Assembly: GCA_018971625.1 (NCBI GenBank) | Contig: JAGXAJ010000038.1 | Coordinates: 1-38,976, forward strand | Length of the DNA: 38,976 nucleotides | Direction: 5' to 3' | Source: Pseudomonadota bacterium | Lineage (GTDB): Bacteria; Pseudomonadota; Alphaproteobacteria; Rhizobiales; Xanthobacteraceae | Part shown: piece by piece, positions 20,075 to 28,345 of the stretch | How the letters are laid out: the number at the start of each line of letters is the position of its first letter | Position numbering within the stretch: the first letter of the stretch is position 1 | Notes under the pieces: model-generated | The model's database searches: none | Told to the model about the DNA's origin: nothing | Seen by the model: the letters and a program-made list of their open reading frames with translations, nothing else | Position numbers and translations under genes: made by a program

Positions 20075-21379
20075 TCAGACCAGCACCGGCGCGCGAACGC
20101 GGCCGGCATTGCCGAAGATGCGCAGATAACGTTCGATCTCCGAATCCTCGCCGGTGGCCTTTTCCGGATTGTCCGACAGCTTGACCGCCGGCCGTCCGTC
20201 GACTGACGTCACCTTGCAGACGATCGAGATCGGATCGAGATCTGCTGATCCATCCGGCGCGCAGCCGATGAAATCATTGGTGAGGTTGGTGCCCCAGCCA
20301 AAGCTGAGCCGGACCTTGCCGGCGAAGTAATGATAGGCTTCCTCGATCGAGCCGACATCCATCCCGTCGGAAAACACCAGCAGCTTTTCCCGGGGATCCC
20401 GGCCTTTCTGTTTCCACCATCGAATGATCTGTTCGCCCGAGGTGATCGGCGGCGCGCTGTCCGGCCGGAAGCCAGTCCAGTCCGCGACCCATTCCGGCGC
20501 GTCGCGCAGGAACGCGGTGGTGCCGAAGGCGTCGGGCAGCGCGATCAACAGATTGCCGCCATAGGTACGGCGCCATTGGTCGAGGACGCGATACGGCGCC
20601 CACCGCAGTTCCTCATCATCGCGCGCCAGCGCGGCGGCCACCATCGGCAATTCATGGGCGTTGGTGCCGATCGCCTCGAGATCGTTGTCCATCGCCAGCA
20701 GGACATTGGAGGTGCCGGTAAAGCAGGGCCCGAGGCCTTCCTTGACCGCCTCGACGCACCAGCGCTGCCACAGGAAGCCATGACGGCGGCGGGTGCCGAA
20801 ATCGGAAAGCCGCAAGCCGTCGAGCTTGCGCAGGCGCTCGACCTTGGTCCAGAGCTTTGCCTTGGCGCGGGCATAAAGCACATCAAGCGCGAATCGTCCC
20901 AACCCCTTGGTGACCTGGCGCGAACGCAATTCGTTGAGGATGGCGAGCGCCGGAATCTCCCACATCGTGGTGTGGGTCCACGGCCCGTGAAAATGCAGTT
21001 CATATTGCCCGTCGACCTTGCGCAGTTCGTATTCGGGCAGTCGAAAACCGCTCAGCCAGTTGATGAAGTCCGGCGGGAACATCTGGGTCTTGCCATAGAA
21101 GGTGTTACCGGCAAGCCAGATCAATTCCTTTTTGCTGAAGCGAATGCTGCGGGCATGGTCGAACTGGGCGCGCAGTTCGCTTTCGTCGATCGCCTCGGCG
21201 AGCCGGACATGGCGGCTGCGATTGATGACCGAAAAGGTGGTGCGGGTGTCCGGATAGAATTCCCGGATCATCGGAATCATCAGCAGCTTGTAGAAATCGG
21301 TATCGAGCAGGCTGCGCACGATCGGATCGAGCCGCCAGCCATGATTATAGGTTCGGGTCGCAATATCGGTAACCGTCAT
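20075..21379 (-). CDS. pncB: Nicotinate phosphoribosyltransferase
   Basis: Makes nicotinate mononucleotide from nicotinate and PRPP with ATP hydrolysis, the first step of the Preiss-Handler NAD salvage pathway. 434 residues, the usual length for the alphaproteobacterial form. Family marks: [12 protein letters not shown] at about 23-34, the substrate-binding [10 protein letters not shown], the catalytic-histidine segment [16 protein letters not shown] (autophosphorylated in the family), [16 protein letters not shown] and the phosphate-binding [13 protein letters not shown] 21379 gives the expected N-terminus. It is a single leftward gene; the region before it (21380-21636) shows nothing clear. 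Confidence 0.96.
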   Translation of the reverse strand: MTVTDIATRTYNHGWRLDPIVRSLLDTDFYKLLMIPMIREFYPDTRTTFSVINRSRHVRLAEAIDESELRAQFDHARSIRFSKKELIWLAGNTFYGKTQMFPPDFINWLSGFRLPEYELRKVDGQYELHFHGPWTHTTMWEIPALAILNELRSRQVTKGLGRFALDVLYARAKAKLWTKVERLRKLDGLRLSDFGTRRRHGFLWQRWCVEAVKEGLGPCFTGTSNVLLAMDNDLEAIGTNAHELPMVAAALARDDEELRWAPYRVLDQWRRTYGGNLLIALPDAFGTTAFLRDAPEWVADWTGFRPDSAPPITSGEQIIRWWKQKGRDPREKLLVFSDGMDVGSIEEAYHYFAGKVRLSFGWGTNLTNDFIGCAPDGSADLDPISIVCKVTSVDGRPAVKLSDNPEKATGEDSEIERYLRIFGNAGRVRAPVLV

Positions 21380-21636
21380 GGGTGAAGCCTATCCCGCCCC
21401 AAAGCCTGCAGCCAGAGCCGCCTCGACGGGAATTGGCTGGATATCTTAGTTGGTGGCCGCCGCCGAACCCGGGCGCCGTTTCCAAATCGGCCCAGCGCGG
21501 CTTGCCTGGGGCAAATTGTCGCCACAGGATCAGTTCGGCCAATCGGCCGTCGGCCAGGCCATTTCATGGCTGACCGTGTATGCGCCGTGACAGATACGGA
21601 TTCTTGAGCAAGCCGCGGTAATTAGCGCTGGCGCCG

Positions 21637-22428
21637 TCAGGAAGTCAGCGCATTGTTGCTTCGGGACTCGCGCCTCGCGTTCGGATGTGTGCCGGCGCGT
21701 TGCGGAAGCAGCGCCACGCAGGCAATAATGATGCCGGCAAGGATTGCGGACGCATAGAACCTGCTGAATGAGAGGCCGCCATTATCGAGCGGCTTGTCGA
21801 GCAGATCTCCAAGCGTGGCGCCCAGCGGCCGCGTCAGAATAAAAGCGGCCCAGAACAGCAGGGTTCGCGATATCGAGCTAAAGAAATAGGCGACCGCGAT
21901 CAGCACAAGGCCGGCGGCGAACACCAGCGCGCCGCCTTCATAGCCGAGCCCGTTGGTGTCGGCCATCCAGTCGCCGAGTGCGGTGCCGAGCGTCTGCGAG
22001 AACAGGATCGCGACCCAGTAGAACATCTCGATGCGCGGCGTCGAAACCGTGTCGACCGAGATCGATCCCGCCGACCAGTACCAGATCGCCAGTGAAGCCA
22101 TCAGCAGCACGAACAGCAGGGAGGCACCACCGGGGTAACCTATGCCGAGCGACCGGTCGGCGAAGTCAGCCATGGTGGTTCCCGCCGTGGTGGTGGCGAC
22201 CACGACCAGCCAGTACAGGAACGGATTAAATCTCTTCGCGAGCATCTGCGCCGCGACCGCGACCACGAAGATGCCGATGAAGATGAAGCTGCTGACCGCA
22301 TAGCCGAGATCCATCGACATCGAAACGGCGTCGCCGCCGGTTTCGCCGAGTGTCGTTGCAAGAATCTTGATGATCCAGAAGATGAGCGTGACTTCCGGAA
22401 CCTTGCTCCGTTCGAGATTCTGATTCAT
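21637..22428 (-). CDS. COG4705-like inner membrane protein with four internal repeats
   Basis: 263 residues, about eight hydrophobic helices. Four copies of one motif recur: TTLGETGGDAVS near 26, TTAGTTMADFAD near 80, TLGTALGDWMAD near 150 and PLGATLGDLLDKP near 211. Each has T/P-x-G-x-T/A-x-x-G/A-D at the start of a helix pair, so the protein looks like a fourfold or two-times-twofold repeat fold with conserved acidic residues facing one another. ATG 22428 follows AAGGAATAAGC. The family is annotated only as membrane-anchored protein as far as I recall; ion transport is a reasonable guess from the repeats. The C-terminal tail after about 240 is basic and variable. Confidence 0.85.
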   Translation of the reverse strand: MNQNLERSKVPEVTLIFWIIKILATTLGETGGDAVSMSMDLGYAVSSFIFIGIFVVAVAAQMLAKRFNPFLYWLVVVATTTAGTTMADFADRSLGIGYPGGASLLFVLLMASLAIWYWSAGSISVDTVSTPRIEMFYWVAILFSQTLGTALGDWMADTNGLGYEGGALVFAAGLVLIAVAYFFSSISRTLLFWAAFILTRPLGATLGDLLDKPLDNGGLSFSRFYASAILAGIIIACVALLPQRAGTHPNARRESRSNNALTS

Positions 22429-22748
22429 GCTTATTCCTTCGGAAAACCACGCTTGGGGTACCGCAGCAACAACAATGGCGCCAGTTATTTCCCGGCCGTC
22501 TCCATCAATTCTAATTCGCCGAGCCGGATTAGCGCGATGTTCGCAAGCTTCGAACAGGAATCGCGGTGATCACGTGATGTTGGCTGGTGATAGTGGCGGC
22601 GGAGAATACGAGGCGCCAAGCCGTCTTTCGTGCAACAATTTGGTCCCGCGATATACAATCGGTTTCCGCGCGGTTGCGGCCGGGCAAAAATGCCATAGGC
22701 TGTTGCCGGGCGTTACTCTGCCGGACCGGAGCCAGCCGGGGACACCCG
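22429..22748. other. Gap upstream of the four-repeat membrane protein
   Basis: 320 bp without a recognisable gene. It contains promoters of the leftward gene at 22428 and perhaps of the small protein at 22749, but no clear -35/-10 pair or palindrome was identified. Confidence 0.4.
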
Positions 22749-22862
22749 ATGCGCGAATGCACCTTGAAGGAAAAGCCCCGGGTTACCGTCGGCGCCATCA
22801 TGGCATTGGTCATCGTCGGGTGGCTAATCGTGCTGGCCATCGCATTTCTTTCGGTGCGATAG
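22749..22862 (+). CDS. Small single-span membrane protein, 37 aa
   Basis: MRECTLKEKPRVTVGAIMAL followed by a hydrophobic helix (VIVGWLIVLAIAFLSVR): positively charged N-terminus and a single transmembrane segment of about 20 residues, then stop. A weak GGGGAC lies before the ATG. The open frame extends upstream to 22587 but the earlier part is not protein-like. Too short for usual gene callers. Similar small proteins exist in related genomes as far as I recall; function unknown. Confidence 0.5.
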   Translation: MRECTLKEKPRVTVGAIMALVIVGWLIVLAIAFLSVR

Positions 22863-22877
22863 CGCGCAAAACAGCTG

Positions 22878-23009
22878 ATGCCGAAAAGGGAATCACCGGT
22901 CATTGAAGAGTGGATTTTCACCGAAGCGCTGGCGATCGCGTTCGTGGAGCCCGAGCAGTTCGCGGCGAAAAACCAGCCGCGCGGATGCGCGGCAGTGTCG
23001 CCGCGCTAA
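22878..23009 (+). CDS. Possible small protein, 43 aa
   Basis: ATG 22878 opens a frame coding MPKRESPVIEEWIFTEALAI and AFVEPEQFA.., acidic and helical by composition, ending at TAA 23007-23009. It lies 15 bp after the single-span protein in the same direction. The composition looks protein-like, but no family or strong Shine-Dalgarno sequence supports it. Confidence 0.3.
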   Translation: MPKRESPVIEEWIFTEALAIAFVEPEQFAAKNQPRGCAAVSPR

Positions 23010-23059
23010 TTCGGCATCAAACGATGCTCGTCTTTGGCGCGGCGAAAGTCTCCGTCGTT

Positions 23060-23473
23060 TCAAAACCTCGCGACCGTCACCGGGAGTTGGTGACCCCGTC
23101 GCGAACTTTCAAATCCATGCATCCCGCTCTGCCATTGCAGCCCGACGATTGCTCCCTTGACCGGCTGTAGCAGCGCAAGCGAGGCGATCAGCGTTAGCGG
23201 AAGCCAGAGCAGGAACTGCAATTCCAGCGGCGGCGAATAGGCCACTTCAACGGCGAGAATGCCGGGTACCACCGCATGACCGACAAGGGCGATCACGAGA
23301 TAGGCCGGAAAATCATCGGCACGCTGATGAAACAGTTCTTCGCCGCAACTCGCGCAGTGATTGGTCACCTTGAGGAAGCGCGCAAACAGCTTTCCCTCGC
23401 CGCAATGCGGGCACCGCCCGAGAAACCCGCGCCACATCGCTTGAGTAAGGGTGGTCCGTGTTTGGCTTATCAT
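23060..23473 (-). CDS. DUF983 zinc-ribbon membrane protein
   Basis: 137 residues from ATG 23473 (SD AAGGAAAGGG). The N-terminal zinc ribbon has Cys21/Cys24 (CPHC) and Cys40/Cys43 (CASC), followed by the family pattern FHQRADDFPAYLVI and two membrane helices (about 57-78 and 84-107). DUF983 proteins are of unknown function, widespread in Alphaproteobacteria and sometimes near heme-copper oxidase genes. Its promoter faces the MocR regulator gene 94 bp away, so control by that regulator is plausible. The 13-bp tandem repeat just upstream duplicates part of the Shine-Dalgarno region. Confidence 0.88.
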   Translation of the reverse strand: MISQTRTTLTQAMWRGFLGRCPHCGEGKLFARFLKVTNHCASCGEELFHQRADDFPAYLVIALVGHAVVPGILAVEVAYSPPLELQFLLWLPLTLIASLALLQPVKGAIVGLQWQSGMHGFESSRRGHQLPVTVARF

Positions 23474-23483
23474 TTTGATGCCC

Positions 23484-23509
23484 TTTCCTTTCTGATTTTC
23501 CTTTCTGAT
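23484..23509 (-). repeat. 13-bp tandem repeat duplicating the DUF983 ribosome-binding region
   Basis: TTTCCTTTCTGAT occurs twice in tandem (23484-23496, 23497-23509). On the minus strand this reads as two purine-rich AGAAAGGAAA blocks, the nearer 11-20 nt before the DUF983 start. A spare Shine-Dalgarno sequence is thus placed upstream. Confidence 0.6.
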
Positions 23510-23513
23510 TTCG

Positions 23514-23544
23514 CATACAATATGAGGTAATGATGTCATACAAT
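23514..23544. promoter_or_regulatory. Paired direct repeats CATACAAT in the MocR/DUF983 divergent promoter
   Basis: CATACAAT occurs at 23514-23521 and 23537-23544, a direct repeat with 23-bp period (about two helix turns), 22 bp upstream of the MocR gene start. GabR and PdxR, studied MocR proteins, bind paired direct repeats with similar spacing. Likely the operator of the regulator at 23567 and perhaps of the DUF983 gene. Confidence 0.6.
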
Positions 23545-23566
23545 CAAAGCAAAACGGGCAAATTGC

Positions 23567-24940
23567 ATGGAGTGGATCCCTACAATCTCAGAGCTGGACG
23601 GGCCGCTATATCGGCGGATCGTGGACGCGATGGAGAGCGATATCGGGTCAGGGCGTCTCGTGCGCGGCCAGCAGCTGCCAACCCATCGGGCACTGGCAAG
23701 GATACTCGGAATCGATCTCACCACGGTGACGCGCGCATATAGCGAGGCACGGCACAGGGGACTGATCGAGGCGCAGGTCGGACGGGGTTCGTTCGTTTCC
23801 GAAACCACGGTGCGGCGGGCGACCGAGAGCGCACCTGAGGTCAGGATCGATCTGTCCATGAACGTGCCGCCTCATCCGCTTGAGGCGCAGCTCGACGATC
23901 GCATCCTGCAGGGACTTGAGGCGATCCGGCAAAAGTCAGGGCTGACGGCCTTCCTGAATTATCTGCAGCCCGGCGGCAGTGACAGCGAGCGACAAACCGG
24001 GGCGCGTTGGCTGCGCGCGCGCGTTCCACATGCCGCTGCCGAACGTATCGTGGTCTATCCCGGAACGCAGACGATCATCTTCAATCTGCTGATGCGACTT
24101 GCCGGCCGCGATGACGTCGTGCTGACGGAAGCGTTGACCTTTCCTGGCATGAAGGCGGCGGCGGCACGGCTCGGTATCCGGCTGATCGGCGTCGCCATGG
24201 ACAAGGAGGGTGTGCTGCCCGATGAGCTAAAAACGGCGTGCCGCGTCCACAAACCAAAAGCGGTTTACCTTATCCCAACGTTGCACAACCCGACCACGGC
24301 CACGCTTTCTCCTGCACGCCGCGCCGCGGTCGCCGCAACTATTCGTGCCGCAGGCACCATTCTCATCGAGGACGATGCCTACGGCCTGCTCGCGCCCTCC
24401 GTTTCGCCAATCGCAAATCTTATCCCTGAGCGAACATATCTGGCAACGACGCTATCGAAATGCATCGCACCCGCCTTGCGGGTTTCCTACCTGCTTACGC
24501 CCGATGTGGCCGCGCAGGAGGATATGTGCGCGCGCCTCCAGGCGGCGGCGCAGATGCCTCCGCCGCTCATGGTCGCGCTGGTGACGCATTGGATCGAAAG
24601 CGGGACCGCGGAGCGTATCATCGCCGCGATCCGCAGCGAGGCGATAGGCCGCCAGCAGCTTGCAGCCCGCGCGCTGAAGGGCATTAACTTTTCGGCCGGG
24701 CGCGCCAGCCATCACCTGTGGCTCACACTGCCCGAATCGCGACGTGAGGGTTTCACAGCCTATCTGCTGCGAAACGGCCTTGCCGTGGTCGGCAGCGACG
24801 CGTTCGCTATGAATCCAGACGCGCCACATGCCGTGCGTGTCTCGCTTGGCGCCGCGCGCAACCGGGCGCAGCTCGTCGAGGGTCTGCAGGTGATGGCATC
24901 CGCGTTGAGGATGCCATCAGCCCAACGGCAAGTTGTATGA
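23567..24940 (+). CDS. MocR-family transcriptional regulator (GntR HTH fused to aminotransferase-like domain)
   Basis: 457 residues. The N-terminal winged helix (about 10-78) has LPTHRALARILGIDLTTVTR; a linker runs to about 100; the rest has the fold of PLP-dependent class I aminotransferases, with YPGTQTIIFNLL, LIPTLHNPTTATLS (Asn binding the cofactor), DDAYGLL (the cofactor-ring Asp) and the Schiff-base Lys298 in TTLSKCIAPALRVSYL. MocR proteins use PLP or a PLP adduct as effector; relatives control pyridoxal synthesis, GABA and ectoine use. The target here is unknown; the divergent DUF983 gene is the only neighbour. ATG 23567 lies close behind the direct repeats, so autorepression is likely. 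Confidence 0.9.
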   Translation: MEWIPTISELDGPLYRRIVDAMESDIGSGRLVRGQQLPTHRALARILGIDLTTVTRAYSEARHRGLIEAQVGRGSFVSETTVRRATESAPEVRIDLSMNVPPHPLEAQLDDRILQGLEAIRQKSGLTAFLNYLQPGGSDSERQTGARWLRARVPHAAAERIVVYPGTQTIIFNLLMRLAGRDDVVLTEALTFPGMKAAAARLGIRLIGVAMDKEGVLPDELKTACRVHKPKAVYLIPTLHNPTTATLSPARRAAVAATIRAAGTILIEDDAYGLLAPSVSPIANLIPERTYLATTLSKCIAPALRVSYLLTPDVAAQEDMCARLQAAAQMPPPLMVALVTHWIESGTAERIIAAIRSEAIGRQQLAARALKGINFSAGRASHHLWLTLPESRREGFTAYLLRNGLAVVGSDAFAMNPDAPHAVRVSLGAARNRAQLVEGLQVMASALRMPSAQRQVV

Positions 24941-25023
24941 TTGTCATTAGCTGCTACCTTGCGGATGGCAGTTTTGGAGACGGCCGCTCTGTGCTTCTCA
25001 GCCCAAGGTGATGACTGGTTGCG

Positions 25024-25303
25024 CTAGGGCGCTAACGAGGATGCGTAGGCAGCAAGCGAAATCATGTCTTCGTCGGAGGGTTTCAACGATTGGCTTCATG
25101 ACTTCTCCTCCCGGACCCGACCTCGTGCCATGTTTGAAATCATAGAGCTGCCGGAAGATATAAGTCGGCGATCGACCGCCTATGCCGGGTATCGTACCTT
25201 CGCCGGTCAAGTCGACGCCATGACAACTCCCGCATTGAGCGGTCTTGCCTCCATTATTCGCCAGTTCCTTACCGCGCTCAATGCTGCCGACGGGCACATA
25301 AGC
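25024..25303 (-). pseudogene. Relic of a cytochrome c gene, C-terminal domain
   Basis: Leftward frame beginning AYVPVGSIERGKELANNGGK, heme site CGSCH, then GGRSPTYIFRQLYDFKHG, is a typical cytochrome c domain of the two-domain cytochrome c family. The reading frame breaks near 25072. The remaining part (EDMISLAAYASSLAP) continues in a different frame to a stop at 25024-25026. The N-terminal signal and first heme domain are missing, cut at about 25303 where a fragment of another gene begins. Confidence 0.75.
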
Positions 25304-25318
25304 TGTGAAACGAGATCG

Positions 25319-25474
25319 ACTGTCACTATCCTGCTGGTGGAGCAGGATGTGCACACGGCACTTTCAGTGGCCGGTCGCGGTTATGTCATGGAGACCGGCT
25401 CAATCGTGCGCAGCGGTGCGGCAAAAGTGCTGGTCTCAGATCCAGCAGTTCGCCAAGCCTATCTCGGTTTGTGA
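25319..25474 (+). pseudogene. C-terminal fragment of a LivF-type ABC transporter ATPase
   Basis: 51 residues, TVTILLVEQDVHTALSVAGR through METGSIVRSGAAKVL to VRQAYLGL-stop, match the H-loop-proximal end of LivF, the branched-chain amino acid ATP-binding protein (signature LLVEQ..AL..A.R.YV.E.G.I). The rest, with Walker A and signature motif, is missing. It starts 15 bp from a decayed cytochrome c fragment on the opposite strand. The join is a deletion or recombination scar. Confidence 0.75.
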
Positions 25475-25716
25475 ACGGCTCACAGATGTTGCGGTGGATC
25501 ACCGAAGCGCTTTTATCAAGGCTCGCCAGTCGCACGTTGGCGTGGCGAACCATCCTACAGAATAGTAATAGTACGTCACCGCAATCCCGATCGAATTAAC
25601 GCGATTTTGCGCGTCTGGCGGGTTTGAGTCCTGAAACAAAGATCCCGAGTCATTTGTTCCTGCAGGGTGGCGCCGTTCGCCAACGATGAGGAGAAGCTAG
25701 TGAGGAAGGTACAATC

Positions 25717-27051
25717 ATGACGAAATTTCGCTTGTTGATCGCCGGACTCATTGCGGGCGCGGCCATTGTTGCTTTGCCGCTTGTCGCCGCTATCGCCATG
25801 CAGAGCGCAGGGCCCGTGCCCTCGAACCTCGCCTTGCTCACAGGGGTGATCCAGCTCGTTCGCCAGGACTACGTGCATCCAATTGGTGCGGACGAGCTGG
25901 TCAAGGACGCCCTGAAGGGAATGCTCCGTCGTCTCGATCCGCACTCCGATTATATGGACGCGCAGGAATTCAAGGAATCCCAAGCCGACATTGCCGGCAA
26001 GTTCGGCGGCCTCGGCATGCAGATTTCCGAGCAGGATGCAGTGCCCAAGATCATCGCGCCAATCGACGGAACGCCGGCCGCTGCCGCAGGACTCGAGCCA
26101 GGCGATGAGATTGTCCTGATCGACCATTCGAGCACGGAAGGGGTAGGTTTGCGCAAAGTGGTGACCCTCTTGCGTGGCGATCCTGGATCCAAGGTGACCC
26201 TCACCATTCTGCGTGGCAAGCAGGACCCTTTCGATGTTACGTTGACCCGTGAGATTATCAGGGTCGAATCGGTCAAGTCGTATCCAGAGCCCGATGGGAT
26301 CGGCTATATCCGCATCACCCAGTTCGGCGAAGATACAGCGGATGGATTCAAGAAGGCCATCGCCGACTTCAAGCGCAACGCAAATGGGAGCGTGAAGGGT
26401 CTCGTGCTCGATCTGCGCGACGATCCGGGAGGGCTCCTGTCCGCAGCCGTTGATGTCGCTGGCGATCTGCTCGATGGCGGATCGGTGGTCAGCATCCATG
26501 GCCGGCGGGCGGACGAAGAGAAGACCTTCAAGGCGCCCGCGCATGGAGATGAGTTGTCCGGCGCGCCCATTGTCGTTCTGATCAACAGCGCTTCTGCGTC
26601 GGCTTCGGAGATCGTCGCCGGCGCATTGCAGGATCGCCACCGGGCGACCATTATGGGAACGCAAAGCTTCGGCAAGGGCTCGGTGCAAACCGTCGTCCCA
26701 CTGAAGGGATATGGTGCGGTGCGGCTTACGACCGCTCTCTACTACACCCCTTCTGGCCGTTCGATCCAGGATGAAGGCATCGCACCAGATGTCGTGGTCG
26801 AAGCTGCCAAGGATCAGCGGATCAGTGGCGGTCCGCTACTGCGGGAAGGCGCGCTGCACGGAGCTTTTGCAAATCCGGGACCGCTCAACCAGCAGCCCGA
26901 AAAAGGCAAAGCCGCGCTATCACAGGCTAAATCCAGCTATTCGGCACCGATCAAGGCGGAGCTCATAGGCAAACCGGGTGACGCGCAGTTGAAGACAGCG
27001 CTCGCTTATCTCGATAAAAATGCTGGACAGGCTCGACCACTGGATCGGTAG
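25717..27051 (+). CDS. ctpA: C-terminal processing peptidase, S41A family
   Basis: Serine/lysine-dyad protease that trims or degrades periplasmic proteins from their C-terminus. 444 residues; ATG 25717 behind GAGGAAGGTACAATC. N-terminal signal anchor (about 5-30), a PDZ domain (about 85-170; GGLGMQIS, then AAAAGLEPGDEIVLI), and the S41 core with catalytic Ser295 in SASASASEIVAG, Asp306 and Lys320 in GTQSFGKGS, at the 25-residue spacing of the Tsp/CtpA dyad. LDLRDDPGG (about 231-239) is intact. The tail from about 350 is long and low-complexity. It sits alone in a relic-rich stretch instead of the usual envelope gene neighbourhood, so it is probably an additional paralogue. Confidence 0.93.
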   Translation: MTKFRLLIAGLIAGAAIVALPLVAAIAMQSAGPVPSNLALLTGVIQLVRQDYVHPIGADELVKDALKGMLRRLDPHSDYMDAQEFKESQADIAGKFGGLGMQISEQDAVPKIIAPIDGTPAAAAGLEPGDEIVLIDHSSTEGVGLRKVVTLLRGDPGSKVTLTILRGKQDPFDVTLTREIIRVESVKSYPEPDGIGYIRITQFGEDTADGFKKAIADFKRNANGSVKGLVLDLRDDPGGLLSAAVDVAGDLLDGGSVVSIHGRRADEEKTFKAPAHGDELSGAPIVVLINSASASASEIVAGALQDRHRATIMGTQSFGKGSVQTVVPLKGYGAVRLTTALYYTPSGRSIQDEGIAPDVVVEAAKDQRISGGPLLREGALHGAFANPGPLNQQPEKGKAALSQAKSSYSAPIKAELIGKPGDAQLKTALAYLDKNAGQARPLDR

Positions 27052-27076
27052 CTTGAGCCCTCAAGCGCTATCCGGC

Positions 27077-27538
27077 TCAGAACAGACGCGGGTCCAGAAC
27101 GAATGGCTCGACAAAGAGAACAGAGATCCGTGTCGCGTCCTTGTGAACGTGGTTGATCAAGATGTTGACATCGGGAGACTGATCGAGAGGGACAATGGCA
27201 GACGGAATGCGGAGGAGGGGTGTTGCAAGCGAGGCATGCCATTCATCGCCCCGTTGCTGGGTCCAAACTTCCTGGCGCCGCCAATCGGCGGGCAGATCGT
27301 CTAAGTCCACCGTCTCGATGCCAAGGTTATCCGGCGCATCGTAGCGCACCATCATAAATGCCGGCATGAGCGTTGGATCCTCGATGTGAACTAGCTTTTC
27401 CAACACGCACAGCGCGGGGGACGTGCTGCAGTACGTGACAGGCCGTCCGACCGTATTCCAGCGTCCATCAAAAAGCAGACCGTAGCCACCATCGAACGTC
27501 TTGGCGTGCTGCACACCGGACAAACGCCACAGCAGCAT
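27077..27538 (-). CDS. RES-domain toxin
   Basis: Likely NAD+ phosphorylase or ADP-ribosyl-type toxin of the RES family, which depletes NAD and stops growth unless bound by its antitoxin. 153 residues from ATG 27538, whose A is the last base of the antitoxin stop (TGATG overlap). RES marks: early Arg5, GGYGLLFDGRWNTVGRPVTY near residues 17-36, then SPALCVLEKLVH with the conserved Glu, and the terminal VEPFVLDPRLF. Coupled translation from the antitoxin gene fixes the start over an ATG 18 nt earlier. It converges 25 bp from the protease gene. Confidence 0.9.
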   Translation of the reverse strand: MLLWRLSGVQHAKTFDGGYGLLFDGRWNTVGRPVTYCSTSPALCVLEKLVHIEDPTLMPAFMMVRYDAPDNLGIETVDLDDLPADWRRQEVWTQQRGDEWHASLATPLLRIPSAIVPLDQSPDVNILINHVHKDATRISVLFVEPFVLDPRLF

Positions 27539-27969
27539 CAGGCGGCAGAGCCCCACGCGATCTTGCCGAGTATGATTTCGACAACGCGGGCGCCAGTTTC
27601 GGTTTGCGCTACCGCCAACGGCGCCTCACCATGGAGTTCTGCTAGCGAACGACGAAGCCATATATTCGCCTTGTCGACGTCCCCGAACGTGTCCTCGGCA
27701 AGTGTCTGTACGCGCAGCAATCGCACTGCCCGATCGGATTCCTCCACGGTGAGCGGTTGCTTTTTCTCCGCACGATGCCGGCGCGTGCGTTGCGGAATGA
27801 CGAACAACTCGATTTCCTGATCGCTAAGTCCGGCCTTTGCGAGCCCGTGTAGCGCGGTCAGGGGAAGCCGCTTCCGGACTGCGAGGGCCAGATCGGCCTG
27901 AGAGCGCACGACTCCCCCAAGGACCGAGCGCCCCCCAAGTTTCCTTGCTACGATTTCGACTATAGACAA
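27538..27969 (-). CDS. Xre/MbcA/ParS-type antitoxin of the RES module
   Basis: 143 residues. The TTG at 27969 is chosen: GGGGGAGGG stands 5-13 nt before it and the frame upstream is low-complexity. The N-terminal half (about 25-75) contains a helix-turn-helix-like segment (TALHGLAKAGLSDQEIELF). The C-terminal DUF2384 domain has DTFGDVDKANIWLRRSLAEL and QTETGARVVEIILGKIAWG, the family's toxin-binding region. It neutralises the RES toxin and probably represses its own promoter. The toxin gene overlaps its stop codon by one base. Confidence 0.88.
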   Translation of the reverse strand: MSIVEIVARKLGGRSVLGGVVRSQADLALAVRKRLPLTALHGLAKAGLSDQEIELFVIPQRTRRHRAEKKQPLTVEESDRAVRLLRVQTLAEDTFGDVDKANIWLRRSLAELHGEAPLAVAQTETGARVVEIILGKIAWGSAA

Positions 27970-28189
27970 AGCGAACCCTCCCCCAACGGCAATATGCCAT
28001 ACAAATAGCGGCACATTGCCGAACTTGCAAGGGCTTCGTGCAGGCGCCCTTGGGCAACAGCTCCTTGCGGAGCAGCATGCAAGCACGCCGACCGTGCCGC
28101 AAGCGCATCCGTGACGCCGAGCGCCATCGCGCCAGCCAAGGCATCTTCTCTGCCGGCAGGAGCCGTTCGGCTGCGACGTGTTGGACGGC

Positions 28190-28345
28190 GACGGTGAAGC
28201 GCCCCGTCGCAAACCCGGATGAGCGGGCCATCAGCGCCCGCATGCAGGCCATGCGACGCGATGGCGCGACGTTGCGCGAAATCGGTGCTGCCTTCGGCAA
28301 AGGGACTCAAGACCGTGCAGCGGGTCCTTGACCGCCGTGGCCAAG
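28190..28345 (+). pseudogene. Possible recombinase-type HTH remnant
   Basis: Plus-strand frame NPDERAISARMQAMRRDGAT then LREIGAAFGKG, continuing after a one-base shift as LKTVQRVLDRRGQVG. The layout (helix, DGATLREIGAAFG, turn, KTVQRVL) resembles the DNA-binding tail of serine recombinases or resolvases. The upstream catalytic domain cannot be read. A helix-turn-helix protein of another class would also fit, so this is tentative. Confidence 0.4.
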
